From the NCBI GenBank assembly GCA_963830715.1, contig CAWHNS010000020.1, forward strand, positions 372,001 through 436,000: a stretch of 64,000 bases of DNA. The letters run 5' to 3'. The position numbers and the translations under genes were made by a program. The DNA is from CAVVMA01 sp963830715 (GTDB lineage: Bacteria; Desulfobacterota; Binatia; Binatales; Binataceae). Positions within the stretch are counted from its first letter, which is position 1, and each line of letters starts with the position of its first letter. The notes beneath the pieces are model-generated. The model did not search any database, was not told where the DNA came from, and saw only the letters and a list, made by a program, of their open reading frames with translations. Positions 53,999 through 61,974 of the stretch are shown here, piece after piece.

Positions 53999-55546
53999 AT
54001 GCCTGAGCGTATCCACATCACCACCTCTATCATCTACGCCAACGCGCCCCCGCACGTGGGAAGCGCCTACGAGGCGCTGGCGACCGATACCTTCGTCCGC
54101 TACTGGCGCCGAAAGCTCGGCCGCGAACACGTCACTTTCGTCACCGGAACCGACGAACACGGGCAGAAGAATCGAGACGCCGCCGCCGCCCAGGGGATGG
54201 ATCCCCAGGCGTTCGTGGACAAGATCGCTGCGCGTTTCGCCGACGCGTGGTCGAAGCTGAACGTCAGCTACGATTTCTTCGTGCGCACGACCGACCCGGT
54301 TCACGAGCGATTCGTGCAGCTGATGCTCGATCGCACCCATCGCAACGGCGACCTCAGTTTCAAAAGCTACGAGGGACGCTACTGCGTCGGATGCGAGCGG
54401 TTTTATACCGAGAAGGAACTCATCGACGGCAAGGTCTGCCCGGTGCACAACCAGCCGACGCAGCTGATCCAGGAATCGAACTACTTTCTCAACCTCGAGA
54501 AATACCGCCCGCGAATCCGCGCGCATATCGAGCGTAATGCGGACTTCATCCGTCCCGAGCGCTATCGCAACGAGGCGCTGAAGATGCTGGCCGAGCCGCT
54601 CGCCGACCTCTGCATCTCCCGGCCGAAGTCGCGCCTGGCGTGGGGAATCGAGATCCCGTTCGACACCAACTACGTCACTTATGTCTGGTACGATGCGTTC
54701 TGGGCTTACCTGAGCAAGCTCCCTCAGACCGACGACGATTCTCTGAGAGCAATCCTGCCCGTCACCGAACACTTCATCGGCAAGGACATCCTCAAGACCC
54801 ATGCAGTGTACTGGCCCGCGATGCTCCTGGCGGTCGGGTTGCCGCTTTATCGCCATCTGAACGTCCACGGATGGGTGAACTTCGGCGGCGCGCGGATGTC
54901 TAAAAGCTCCGGCAATATCGTCGATCCGGCCGAGTATGAGACAGCCCTCGGCGCCGACGTGCTCCGCTATTTTCTGCTGCGCAACATGGTCTATGGGCTC
55001 GACGGCGATTTCGACGAAGAGCGGATGGTCGATCGCTACAACGCCGACCTCGCCAACGATCTCGGCAACCTGACGAGCCGCGTGCTCACGATGGCGGCGC
55101 GATACTTCAAGGGCGAGGTTACGGAGAGTGCGGCGGGCGCCAGCGACCCCGTTGATACGCCGCTGCGCGAAGTCTTGCGGGCGCTGCCACGGCGCGTTGC
55201 TCCAATGGTCGAAGACCTGAGTTTCAATCGCGCACTGGAGACGATTTGGCAGGCGCTGGACGCGGCCAATAAGTACGTCGCGGCGACTGCGCCCTTCACG
55301 CTCGCCAAGGACCCGGCGCAGATGGCGCGAGTTGCGCAAATCCTGGTCAATCTGCTCGAAGGGTTGCGAGTGGTTGCGGACACGCTTGAGCCGTTCATGC
55401 CGGTGACATCGCGCAAGATGCTGGCGATGCTCGCGGTGGACGAGCACGTAGCTCGGGCCCCGTTCGGTGAAGGGATCCGCAAGGGTCATCGTGTCAAGGA
55501 GCCGATCGCGCTGTTTCCGAGAATCGAAAAAGCGAAGCCGCAGTGA
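53999..55546 (+). CDS. metG: Methionyl-tRNA synthetase
   Basis: 515 aa class I synthetase. Signature 1 YANAPPHVGSAYEA (HIGH variant), zinc-knuckle CVGCERFYTEKEL ... CPVHN, KMSKS equivalent ARMSKSSGNIV, and the anticodon-binding helical end. No C-terminal tRNA-binding domain is fused. A perfect TATAAT at 53986-53991 lies 7 bp before the ATG and could give leaderless initiation. Confidence 0.96.
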   Translation: MPERIHITTSIIYANAPPHVGSAYEALATDTFVRYWRRKLGREHVTFVTGTDEHGQKNRDAAAAQGMDPQAFVDKIAARFADAWSKLNVSYDFFVRTTDPVHERFVQLMLDRTHRNGDLSFKSYEGRYCVGCERFYTEKELIDGKVCPVHNQPTQLIQESNYFLNLEKYRPRIRAHIERNADFIRPERYRNEALKMLAEPLADLCISRPKSRLAWGIEIPFDTNYVTYVWYDAFWAYLSKLPQTDDDSLRAILPVTEHFIGKDILKTHAVYWPAMLLAVGLPLYRHLNVHGWVNFGGARMSKSSGNIVDPAEYETALGADVLRYFLLRNMVYGLDGDFDEERMVDRYNADLANDLGNLTSRVLTMAARYFKGEVTESAAGASDPVDTPLREVLRALPRRVAPMVEDLSFNRALETIWQALDAANKYVAATAPFTLAKDPAQMARVAQILVNLLEGLRVVADTLEPFMPVTSRKMLAMLAVDEHVARAPFGEGIRKGHRVKEPIALFPRIEKAKPQ

Positions 55547-56286
55547 GCGCCTGGCACGAAGACGACGCGTTCTGGCAGACCTTCGGGCCGTACCTGTTCA
55601 CGGACGAGCGCCTCGAACTGGCGCGGTCCGAAGCCGACTCGCTGATCAAACTGCTCAAGCTCGATCCGGGAGCGAAACTTCTCGACCTGTGCTGCGGCAC
55701 GGGGCGGCATTCGATCGAATTCGCGCGGCGCGGCTTCGCTGTAACCGGAGTCGACAGGACGCGCTATTTTCTCGATCGGGCGCGCAAGCGCGCGGACGAC
55801 GCGGCGGTCACGATTGAATTCGTCCAGGCCGACGCGCGCGCGTTCGAGCGTGCCGGCGCCTTCGATGCGGCAGTGAACCTGTTCACTTCATTCGGGTATT
55901 TCGACGATCCCGCCGACGATCTGAAAGTCGCGCACAACCTTTGCTCCTCGCTCAAGAGCGGCGGTCGCGCGGTCGTGGATATCCTTGGAAAGGAAATCCT
56001 GGCCCGCGACTTTCGCCAGCGCGACTGGCATTCATCTCCCGACGGAACGCTGTTCCTTGAAGAGCGAAAGCTGGTCGGCGCGTGGGAGCGGATCGAAAGC
56101 CGCTGGATTCTCGCGAGCGCCGGCGGCATCAAGGAAGGCGCAATCTCACTGCGGCTCTACTCGGGCACCGAGCTCGCCGCGCTCCTCACGCGGGCCGGCT
56201 TCGCGACGGTCGCGCTGTTCGGCAACGTCAATGGCGCCCCGTACGACCATCGCGCGCAGCGCCTCATCGCGCTGGCCCGGAAATGA
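55543..56286 (+). CDS. Class I SAM-dependent methyltransferase
   Basis: 247 aa from GTG 55543, overlapping metG by 4 bp and tatD by 4 bp, so all are translationally coupled. LLDLCCGTGRHSIEFARRGF (motif I, E/DxGxG variant), VTGVDRTRYFLDRARKRA and FDAAVNLFTSFGYF. Acceptor unknown. The position between metG and tatD is consistent with a small-molecule or tRNA-linked role. Confidence 0.9.
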   Translation: MSAWHEDDAFWQTFGPYLFTDERLELARSEADSLIKLLKLDPGAKLLDLCCGTGRHSIEFARRGFAVTGVDRTRYFLDRARKRADDAAVTIEFVQADARAFERAGAFDAAVNLFTSFGYFDDPADDLKVAHNLCSSLKSGGRAVVDILGKEILARDFRQRDWHSSPDGTLFLEERKLVGAWERIESRWILASAGGIKEGAISLRLYSGTELAALLTRAGFATVALFGNVNGAPYDHRAQRLIALARK

Positions 56287-57062
56287 CCCTGATCGACACG
56301 CACTGCCATCTCGCCGACCCCAAGCTGTACGGCGATTTGGAGGCAGTGCTCGCGCGCGCCGCCGAAGCGGGCGTGCACGCCATCGTATCGGTCGGCGCAA
56401 TCGGATCGATCGAGACCGACCGGCTCACAGTCGAAATCGCGGATCGGCATGACAATGTTTTTGCGGCGGTGGGAGTGCATCCTCACGACGCGAAGGATTG
56501 TGACGCTGCGCGGATTTCGCAGCTCCGGGCGCTGGCTCAATCGAAGAAGGTCGTGGCGATCGGCGAGACCGGCCTGGATTTCCACTACATGCATTCGCCG
56601 CGCGAAGCGCAGGAAGCCTCCCTGCGCCGGCATCTCGAACTGGCCGCAGAACTGCGATTGCCGGTCGTGATCCACTGCCGCGAGGCCGAGCGGCGCGTCG
56701 CGGAGATCGTGCGCGAAGTCGGAATGTCGGTCGCGGGCGGAGTAATCCATTGCTTCACTGGCGACATCGAGGCGGCGCGCGCGTTCGTCGAGATCGGTTT
56801 CCACATCTCGTTTTCCGGGATCGTGACGTTCAGGAACGCGGGCCGGCTTCGAGCCGCGGCCGCCGCGGTTCCCGACGATCGCCTGATGGTTGAAACGGAC
56901 GCTCCCTACCTCGCGCCGGAGCCCTACCGCGGCAAGCGCAATGAGCCGGCCTTCGTGACGAGGACGCTCGACGCGATCGCGCACCTGCGCGCCATCGAGC
57001 CTGATCGGCTCGCCGCGCAGACCACCGCGAACGCATCGCGGTTGTTCGGTCTGCCTGCGTGA
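56283..57062 (+). CDS. TatD-family metal-dependent hydrolase
   Basis: 259 aa TIM-barrel DNase. Metal ligands in LIDTHCHLADP (HxH), GETGLDFHYMHSP, VIHCREAERR and HCFTGD; VETDAPYLAPEPYRGKRNEP is the C-terminal signature. 3'-5' exonuclease or quality-control nuclease in the family. The ATG overlaps the methyltransferase stop. Confidence 0.94.
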   Translation: MTLIDTHCHLADPKLYGDLEAVLARAAEAGVHAIVSVGAIGSIETDRLTVEIADRHDNVFAAVGVHPHDAKDCDAARISQLRALAQSKKVVAIGETGLDFHYMHSPREAQEASLRRHLELAAELRLPVVIHCREAERRVAEIVREVGMSVAGGVIHCFTGDIEAARAFVEIGFHISFSGIVTFRNAGRLRAAAAAVPDDRLMVETDAPYLAPEPYRGKRNEPAFVTRTLDAIAHLRAIEPDRLAAQTTANASRLFGLPA

Positions 57063-57070
57063 CGCCGAGG

Positions 57071-57763
57071 CTACCCCAGCGGGTGGCCGCCGAACAGCAT
57101 CGGATGGAGGAATACGATCAGCACGGTGGCGGCCGCGCCGATCCCGATCGCAGTCCACGGCATGTCGCTCGGCTTCCATTGCTGCCGCCCCTGCCATAGA
57201 GCCGCGCCGGGGAAGAACGAAGTCTCGTCCATCAGCCTGCGGTACTTGTCACCGAGCTCCTGCAGCTTGCGCCGGTCCTGATGTAGCCCGCCGAAAATTC
57301 CGAGCGCCGGAAAGGTCGCGAAGAACAGCAGGTCGCCTACGAAGCCGTTCATTAACATGTGCGCCAGGCCGAACATCGTGAACGCGACGAACGACGGATG
57401 GCGCGTGATCTTCAGAATCCCGCGCGCTCCGCCGGATGCCGAAGGCGCCCCCACTGTTGCGGGGTTCGGACTGACGAACGACCCCGCCAGCAGGATCAGC
57501 GCCGCAAGCATCATCAGCCACGCAAGCCATCGCACCGGCGCCACGTCGCGCAGGTTCCATAGGATCGGGCCGGCGTGCTTGTTGCGCGCGAATACGATCA
57601 CCAGCGGGATCAGCGTGGCGAATCCTATCAGCGAATAGATGCCGCGGTACGGCTGCTCGCCGACCGCCGCGACCAGCCGCGGCCGAATCGCGGACGACGA
57701 CACGCCGAGATGAGTGGTCAGGAAGATCGCGGCCCAGAACCCTATCAGGACGACCGGGTCCAT
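57071..57763 (-). CDS. NnrU-family integral membrane protein
   Basis: About 230 aa with five to six membrane helices (VVLIGFWAAIFLTTHLGVSS, IYSLIGFATLIPLVIVF, WLAWLMMLAALILLAGSFV, IGIGAAATVLIVFLHPML). SVRGILKITRHPSFVAFT-like RHP motif is the NnrU/isoprenylcysteine-methyltransferase-type methyl-lipid signature. In denitrifiers NnrU is required for nitric oxide metabolism, but no nir/nor genes lie here. Start ATG 57763 (MDPVVLIGFW) is preferred to 57982. Confidence 0.8.
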   Translation of the reverse strand: MDPVVLIGFWAAIFLTTHLGVSSSAIRPRLVAAVGEQPYRGIYSLIGFATLIPLVIVFARNKHAGPILWNLRDVAPVRWLAWLMMLAALILLAGSFVSPNPATVGAPSASGGARGILKITRHPSFVAFTMFGLAHMLMNGFVGDLLFFATFPALGIFGGLHQDRRKLQELGDKYRRLMDETSFFPGAALWQGRQQWKPSDMPWTAIGIGAAATVLIVFLHPMLFGGHPLG

Positions 57764-57868
57764 CGATGTGCACCTCCGTCGAACGCCATCAGCTACGCAC
57801 TTATATCGAGCAGGCGCGCAAAGCAAAGCGCGCCATCCGTGAGCGAGCGGAATTTTCCGGCCTTGCGC

Positions 57869-57901
57869 CAGTTCACGCGGAGCGAACTGCGGGGTTATAA
57901 C
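57869..57901 (+). promoter_or_regulatory. Inverted repeat and -10-like box before the ECF sigma gene
   Basis: CAGTTC (57869-57874) and GAACTG (57884-57889) form a perfect 6-bp inverted repeat with 9-nt spacer. TATAAC (57896-57901) follows, 8 bp before the ATG. Likely a regulator or autoregulated-promoter site for the sigma operon. Confidence 0.45.
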
Positions 57902-57908
57902 AATCAGG

Positions 57909-58424
57909 ATGGGCCTCACCGACAGTCTGCGGCTGCCGCCGCTGTTTGAGGAAGCGGTCTCCAGCCACGAGCGCGAGATCATGCGCTATCTGCTGCGGAT
58001 GACGGGTGATCGCGACGATGCGATGGACATGTTCCAGGAGACCTGGCTGCGGGCATATCGCGCATATCCGCAACTCAAGTCCGCCGACGGGCTCCGACCC
58101 TGGCTTTACCGAATCGCGACCAACCTGTGCCGCAATCGCGCGCGCGACAATCTCCGCCGCGCGCGGGTGATCACCTCAGCGGACGGCGACGGGGCCGAGG
58201 AAGCGCCCTCGGGCGCCTGGCGCTCGCCGAGTGGCGGCCTCGATGGCGTAATTCACATGAGGAACATGGTCGCCAGACTTCCGCAGAAACAACGTATGGC
58301 GCTCATGATGCGCAAGTTCGGAGGGCTTGAGTATGGCGAGATCGGCGCCGCGCTCGAATGCTCGCCCGAGAGCGCGCGCGCCAGCGTGCACCATGCTCTC
58401 CGGAAACTGGAGGCCGCCAGATGA
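57909..58424 (+). CDS. ECF-type sigma-70 factor
   Basis: 171 aa. Sigma-2 region: HEREIMRYLLRMTGDRDDAM, DMFQETWLRAYRAYPQLKS, RPWLYRIATNLCRNRARD (region 2.2-2.4); sigma-4 region: VARLPQKQRMALMMRKFGGL, EYGEIGAALECSPESARASV. No region 1.1 or 3. Directs RNA polymerase to specific promoters. Its stop overlaps the next start (ATGA). Confidence 0.93.
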   Translation: MGLTDSLRLPPLFEEAVSSHEREIMRYLLRMTGDRDDAMDMFQETWLRAYRAYPQLKSADGLRPWLYRIATNLCRNRARDNLRRARVITSADGDGAEEAPSGAWRSPSGGLDGVIHMRNMVARLPQKQRMALMMRKFGGLEYGEIGAALECSPESARASVHHALRKLEAAR

Positions 58425-58558
58425 AGTTTATGAATTCCGCGCAGCGATCGAACCGCGAAGCGAAATCCGAAGATACGGTTGTCAACGCGCTCTTGCGGGA
58501 TGCGCACGCGCATCTCGGGCCAAGCTGGCGATCATTCGCCGGCCCGAAGTGGCGATAG
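58421..58558 (+). CDS. 45-aa peptide coupled to the sigma gene
   Basis: Starts within the sigma stop codon (ATGA) and overlaps the methyltransferase start by 10 bp. No zinc or membrane motif, so it is not an obvious anti-sigma factor; its sequence ends AHAHLGPSWRSFAGPKWR. Alternatively it is the N-terminus of the following protein if one base is missing near 58520, because the neighbouring frame continues AKLAIIRRPEVAIGAF. Confidence 0.45.
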   Translation: MKFMNSAQRSNREAKSEDTVVNALLRDAHAHLGPSWRSFAGPKWR

Positions 58559-59223
58559 GCGCTTTCCGGACTCCGATTGGGCCGCTCCTGATCGCCGAGG
58601 GAAAGAGCGGCCTCGTGATGGTCCATTACATGGAGGGCGGCCACACCGAGGAGCGCCTCGAGACGTTGCGGCGCAAGTTCGATCCGGTAAAGGATGCGCG
58701 TGCGGTCGAGCCGGTTGTGCGGGAAATTCGCCGGCTTCTCCACGGCGAGACGGACGCGTTAAATCGCAAGGTCGATCTGAGCCTGGTCGAGAGCGGCTTT
58801 CGGCGCGAGGTGCTCGAGCGCCTGTGCGAAATTCCCGCCGGTTCAGTGCTGACGTACCAGTCGCTGGCTGCGGTATCGCACGCCCCCAGGGCGCAGCGGG
58901 CGGTCGGCAGCGCGATGGCGACCAATCCGATTCCGATATTCGTCCCATGCCATCGGGTGGTGCGATCGGACGGAACGGTCGGGTACTACGGCGGAGGACC
59001 GAGCCTCAAGGTCAGGCTGCTACGCGCTGAGGGCTTCGACGTCGACAGTCACAACCATCTCGAGACCCTGTGGGGCCATCGCGACACGCGGATCTACTGC
59101 CGGCCGCAATGCTATGCCGGCCAGCGCACGGACCCGGTGAAGATGGTGATGTTCGCGGACTCCGAGCACGCGCGGCGCGCCGGGATGCGTCCGTGCAAAT
59201 CGTGCCGGCCCCCGGCGGAGTAA
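58549..59223 (+). CDS. O6-alkylguanine-DNA methyltransferase with C-terminal Ada zinc domain
   Basis: About 224 aa. The Ogt catalytic domain shows GAFRTPIGPLLIA, IPAGSVLTYQSLA and the acceptor-Cys motif FVPCHRVV (PCHRV). After it, residues 170-224 read IYCRPQCYAGQ ... RRAGMRPCKSCRPP, that is, C-x3-C and C-x2-C, the four zinc ligands of the Ada N-terminal domain (PF02805) that receives methyl groups from phosphotriesters. Ada carries that domain at the N-terminus, so the order here is reversed. No AraC DNA-binding domain. Co-operonic with an ECF sigma factor. The GTG start is uncertain. Confidence 0.85.
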   Translation: MAIGAFRTPIGPLLIAEGKSGLVMVHYMEGGHTEERLETLRRKFDPVKDARAVEPVVREIRRLLHGETDALNRKVDLSLVESGFRREVLERLCEIPAGSVLTYQSLAAVSHAPRAQRAVGSAMATNPIPIFVPCHRVVRSDGTVGYYGGGPSLKVRLLRAEGFDVDSHNHLETLWGHRDTRIYCRPQCYAGQRTDPVKMVMFADSEHARRAGMRPCKSCRPPAE

Positions 59224-59235
59224 GCGCGCGAGCCG

Positions 59236-60309
59236 TCAGATCAACTCGATTGGGAACTCGCCGGCGGGGACGGCGTGGCCGATGATTTCGGCTTCGAGGT
59301 TGCCTTCGGCCTGCAAGTCGGCGAGCAACTTGACAGCGTGTGCGGCGGGCAGCGCGATCAGAAGTCCGCCCGAGGTCTGCGGATCGAACATCAGCTCGGC
59401 CAGCTCGTCGGCGATCTCGTCCGCGATTTTCACGCGCGGGCCGTAGTATTCGCGATTGCGCTTGCCGCCGCCGGGAATCATCCCGGCGCGGCACCATTCG
59501 AGCGCCCCCGGCAGCAGCGGCAAATCGGATTCCTCGAACCTGAGCGTAACGCCGCTTCCCTCAGCCATCTGCATCGAGTGGCCCGCGAGGCCGAAGCCGG
59601 TGATGTCGGTGGCGGTGTGGACCTCGTACTTGAGCATCGCGCGCGCCGACGCCGCATTCAGTTCCATCATTGTTTTGATCGCGGCGGCGTATTGATCGGG
59701 CGGCAACTGGTCGCGCTTGAACGCGGTCATCAGGATTCCGGTGCCGAGCGGCTTGGTCAGCACGAGCGAATCGCCGGCGCGCGCGCCGACGTTGCGGATT
59801 ATCCGGCGCGGATCGATTACTCCCGTCACCGCCATCCCGTACTTGACTTCCTCGTCGGCGACGCTGTGCCCGCCAACGATCACGACTCCGGCTTCGCGCG
59901 CCTTTTCCGCGCCGCCGCGAAGGATCTCGTGAAGCATCTCTGCGGGCAGTCCCGATTGAGGCCAGCACACCAGGTTCAGCGCGGTCTTCGGCACCCCGCC
60001 CATCGCATACACGTCAGAGAGCGCGTTGGCCGCCGCGATCTGGCCGTACGTGAACGGATCATCGACGACCGGCGTGAAGAAATCGACCGTGTTGACGATC
60101 GCGAGGTCGTCGGTAAGACGATACACGCCCGCGTCGTCGCCGGTTGAAATACCGACGAGCAGGTCGGGATCGCTCCCCAGGTTCAAGTGCGCGAGCGCTG
60201 CTCCAAGGTCCGCCGGACCGAGCTTGCCGGCTCAACCCGCCGCCTTGCATCGCGCGGTCAGCCGCACGAGCTCGCCTCGCGTGGGGTTACTGTCGCCTTT
60301 TTCGGACAT
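59236..60309 (-). CDS. selD: Selenide, water dikinase with in-frame UGA (selenocysteine)
   Basis: 357 aa selenophosphate synthetase. From ATG 60309 the frame reads up to TARCKAAG, then TGA at 60232-60234, then AGKLGPADLGAALAHL and the rest of SelD (STGDDAGVYRLTDDLAIVNT, DPFTYGQIAAANALSDVYAM, TSGGLLIALP). The UGA falls exactly at the catalytic Cys/Sec position before the conserved Lys (GUAGK), known to be Sec in many SelD. Gene-finders would truncate it at 60186. Supplies selenophosphate for Sec-tRNA synthesis. Implies selA, selB and selC elsewhere. Confidence 0.9.
60200..60234 (-). promoter_or_regulatory. UGA codon and candidate bacterial SECIS hairpin in selD
   Basis: 8 nt after the UGA, GCTC-GGTCC (60223-60215) pairs with GGACC (60211-60207) and GAGC (60203-60200); apical loop GGC, 3-nt bulge TTG on the 3' side. 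Position and bulge agree with the E. coli-type SECIS that binds SelB. Confidence 0.55.
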
Positions 60310-60408
60310 GGACGTAGCTTACTGCCGCACGCGCGCGCATCCAACGCGGCGCTTCGGGGTTGAATTTGGTGCCCTGGACCTTCTCGTAGGCCTTCGAAAT
60401 GATTCTCC

Positions 60409-60436
60409 TTGCCGCTTATGTAACAGTCTCTATATT
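60409..60436 (+). promoter_or_regulatory. Candidate promoter for the DsbA-TusA pair
   Basis: TTGCCG (60409-60414), 16 bp, TATATT (60431-60436), followed by GGGAG 8 bp before the ATG at 60461. Divergent from selD. Confidence 0.45.
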
Positions 60437-60460
60437 GAAAGACGAGCGGGAGATCCTTCG

Positions 60461-61084
60461 ATGGCTTTGAAAATCACGCTGTTCAGCGATTTCGTGTGCC
60501 CGTTTTGTTACCTCGGGTTCGAGACCCTGCGCGGACTGAGGCCGGAATTCGACTTCCGGCTCGAATGGCGCGGCTTTCAGATTCATCCGGATTGGCCGGC
60601 CGAGGGAATTCCGGCGGAACGACTCAGGGAAACCGGTGACGCGACCGCGCGGCGCGCGCTCTGGGAGCGGATAAGCTCGATGGCCGACATGATCGGCTTG
60701 TCGATGAAGCCACCGGCGATGCTAACCAACTCGCGGCTCGCACTCGAGGCCGCCGAGTTTGCGCAAGACAGCGGCAAGGGCGAGCAATTCGAGCAGCGCG
60801 TATATCGCGCGTATTTCGGGGAGGGCGCGAACATCGGCGACGCGAGCGTGATCGGCGATCTCGCCCGAGACGCCGCCCTCGATCGCGCGCAATTGGACGA
60901 AGCGCTGGCCTCGGGTAAGTATTCGCTTCGACTGAAGAACAATTCGCTCGTCGCTCATCAGCGCGGAGTGAGCGGCGTGCCGACGTTTCTCATCAACGGC
61001 TTTCCGCTGGTCGGCGCGCAGAGTCCCGACGTGATGCGCCAGGTGCTCAGGCGAGCCGCCGAACGCCTGCCCGCCGGGGAGTGA
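60461..61084 (+). CDS. DsbA-family oxidoreductase (FrnE-like)
   Basis: 207 aa without signal peptide, so cytoplasmic. LFSDFVCPFCYLGFETLRGL has the CPFC redox site and GVSGVPTFLING the cis-Pro loop; a helical domain (ADMIGLSMKPPAMLTNSRLA) is inserted as in FrnE and 2-hydroxychromene-2-carboxylate isomerase relatives. Overlaps the TusA-like gene by 4 bp, so the two are coupled. Probably thiol or selenol handling (inference from selD next door). Confidence 0.9.
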   Translation: MALKITLFSDFVCPFCYLGFETLRGLRPEFDFRLEWRGFQIHPDWPAEGIPAERLRETGDATARRALWERISSMADMIGLSMKPPAMLTNSRLALEAAEFAQDSGKGEQFEQRVYRAYFGEGANIGDASVIGDLARDAALDRAQLDEALASGKYSLRLKNNSLVAHQRGVSGVPTFLINGFPLVGAQSPDVMRQVLRRAAERLPAGE

Positions 61085-61338
61085 CTACAATTTCGCGGAC
61101 AGTCGCGAAAGACCGAACGGACCTCATCCATCTCGACCTGCGGGGTGTCAAATGCCCGCTCAATTGGGCGCATGCCAAGGTGCGCCTCGAGAACATGAAG
61201 CGCGGCCAGGCGCTTGAGATTCTGCTCGACGATCCGCGCGGCGCCCGCGACATTCCGGGCGCCGCCGAGGCCGAAGGTTACTCGGTTATCGAGTCGGCCG
61301 CCAACCGCGGAGTGTTCAGGCTGATAATCGAGAAATAG
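61081..61338 (+). CDS. TusA-family sulfurtransferase (YedF-like)
   Basis: 85 aa, starting at GTG inside the preceding stop. LDLRGVKCPLNWAHAKVRLE is the TusA core with Cys-Pro active site (CPLN), followed by the ferredoxin-like fold LLDDPRGARDIPGAAEAEGY. YedF/TusA-like proteins next to selD are a known association in selenium metabolism. Persulfide or perselenide carrier role inferred. Confidence 0.85.
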   Translation: MTTISRTVAKDRTDLIHLDLRGVKCPLNWAHAKVRLENMKRGQALEILLDDPRGARDIPGAAEAEGYSVIESAANRGVFRLIIEK

Positions 61339-61352
61339 CTGCTCAACTCAAT

Positions 61353-61973
61353 TCACACCAGGCCGCGGATCTTCGCGAACGGATCATCGGCCGGATTGCT
61401 GTGCCATTCGTATTCCATCCTGACCGCCGCCTTCTCGGCGTCGGCGCGCCCGCTCAGCTTTGCGATTACCGCCAGCGCCATATCGATTCCGGCCGACACT
61501 CCCGACGAGGTTGCGAACTTCCCGTCTTCGACCCATCGCGCCGACTTGATCCAGTTCACCGCCGGCCCTTGCGTGACGACCCACTGAAAGGCCCATTTGT
61601 TGGTAGTCGCGCTCCTGCCGTCCAGCACTCCCGCCCGCGCGAGAATCGCCGCGCCAGTGCATACTGAAGTGACTATCTCAGCTTTGTCCGCGAAGTCAGC
61701 GATCGACTTGAGCATCGCGGCGTCGTTGACTAGCTCGCGGGTGCCGATTCCGCCCGGCACGAGGATCAAATCAAGATGGGAGCAGCTATCGAGTGAGTAT
61801 TCGGCGATCGCGCGCGGTCCTTGCGCACTCGCCACCGGACCCGCTTTCGCCGCCACCATCGCGAGCTTGAACCGATCGGGAAGCATCCCGAACGCTTCGA
61901 GCGGCCCGAAAACGTCCAGCAGCTCGAAGCCGGGAAACAGAATCGCGCCGACGGTTCTCAGTTTGGTTTCCAT
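61353..61973 (-). CDS. DJ-1/PfpI-family protein (isonitrile hydratase-like)
   Basis: 206 aa. Class I GAT-like fold with TVGAILFPGFELLDVFGPLE, DLILVPGGIGTRELV, and nucleophile elbow TSVCTGAAILARAG (Cys). The C-terminal VSAGIDMALAVIAKL is typical. Hydrolase or glyoxalase-like chemistry possible; substrate unknown. Its ATG lies 1 bp beyond the HpaB-like stop, so the two are co-transcribed. Confidence 0.9.
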   Translation of the reverse strand: METKLRTVGAILFPGFELLDVFGPLEAFGMLPDRFKLAMVAAKAGPVASAQGPRAIAEYSLDSCSHLDLILVPGGIGTRELVNDAAMLKSIADFADKAEIVTSVCTGAAILARAGVLDGRSATTNKWAFQWVVTQGPAVNWIKSARWVEDGKFATSSGVSAGIDMALAVIAKLSGRADAEKAAVRMEYEWHSNPADDPFAKIRGLV

Positions 61974-61974
61974 C

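Noticed and set aside
53807..55489. 560-codon minus-strand frame opposite metG
   Set aside because: Antisense of metG, which has all synthetase motifs; composition is Arg/His/Gln-rich as in GC shadows.
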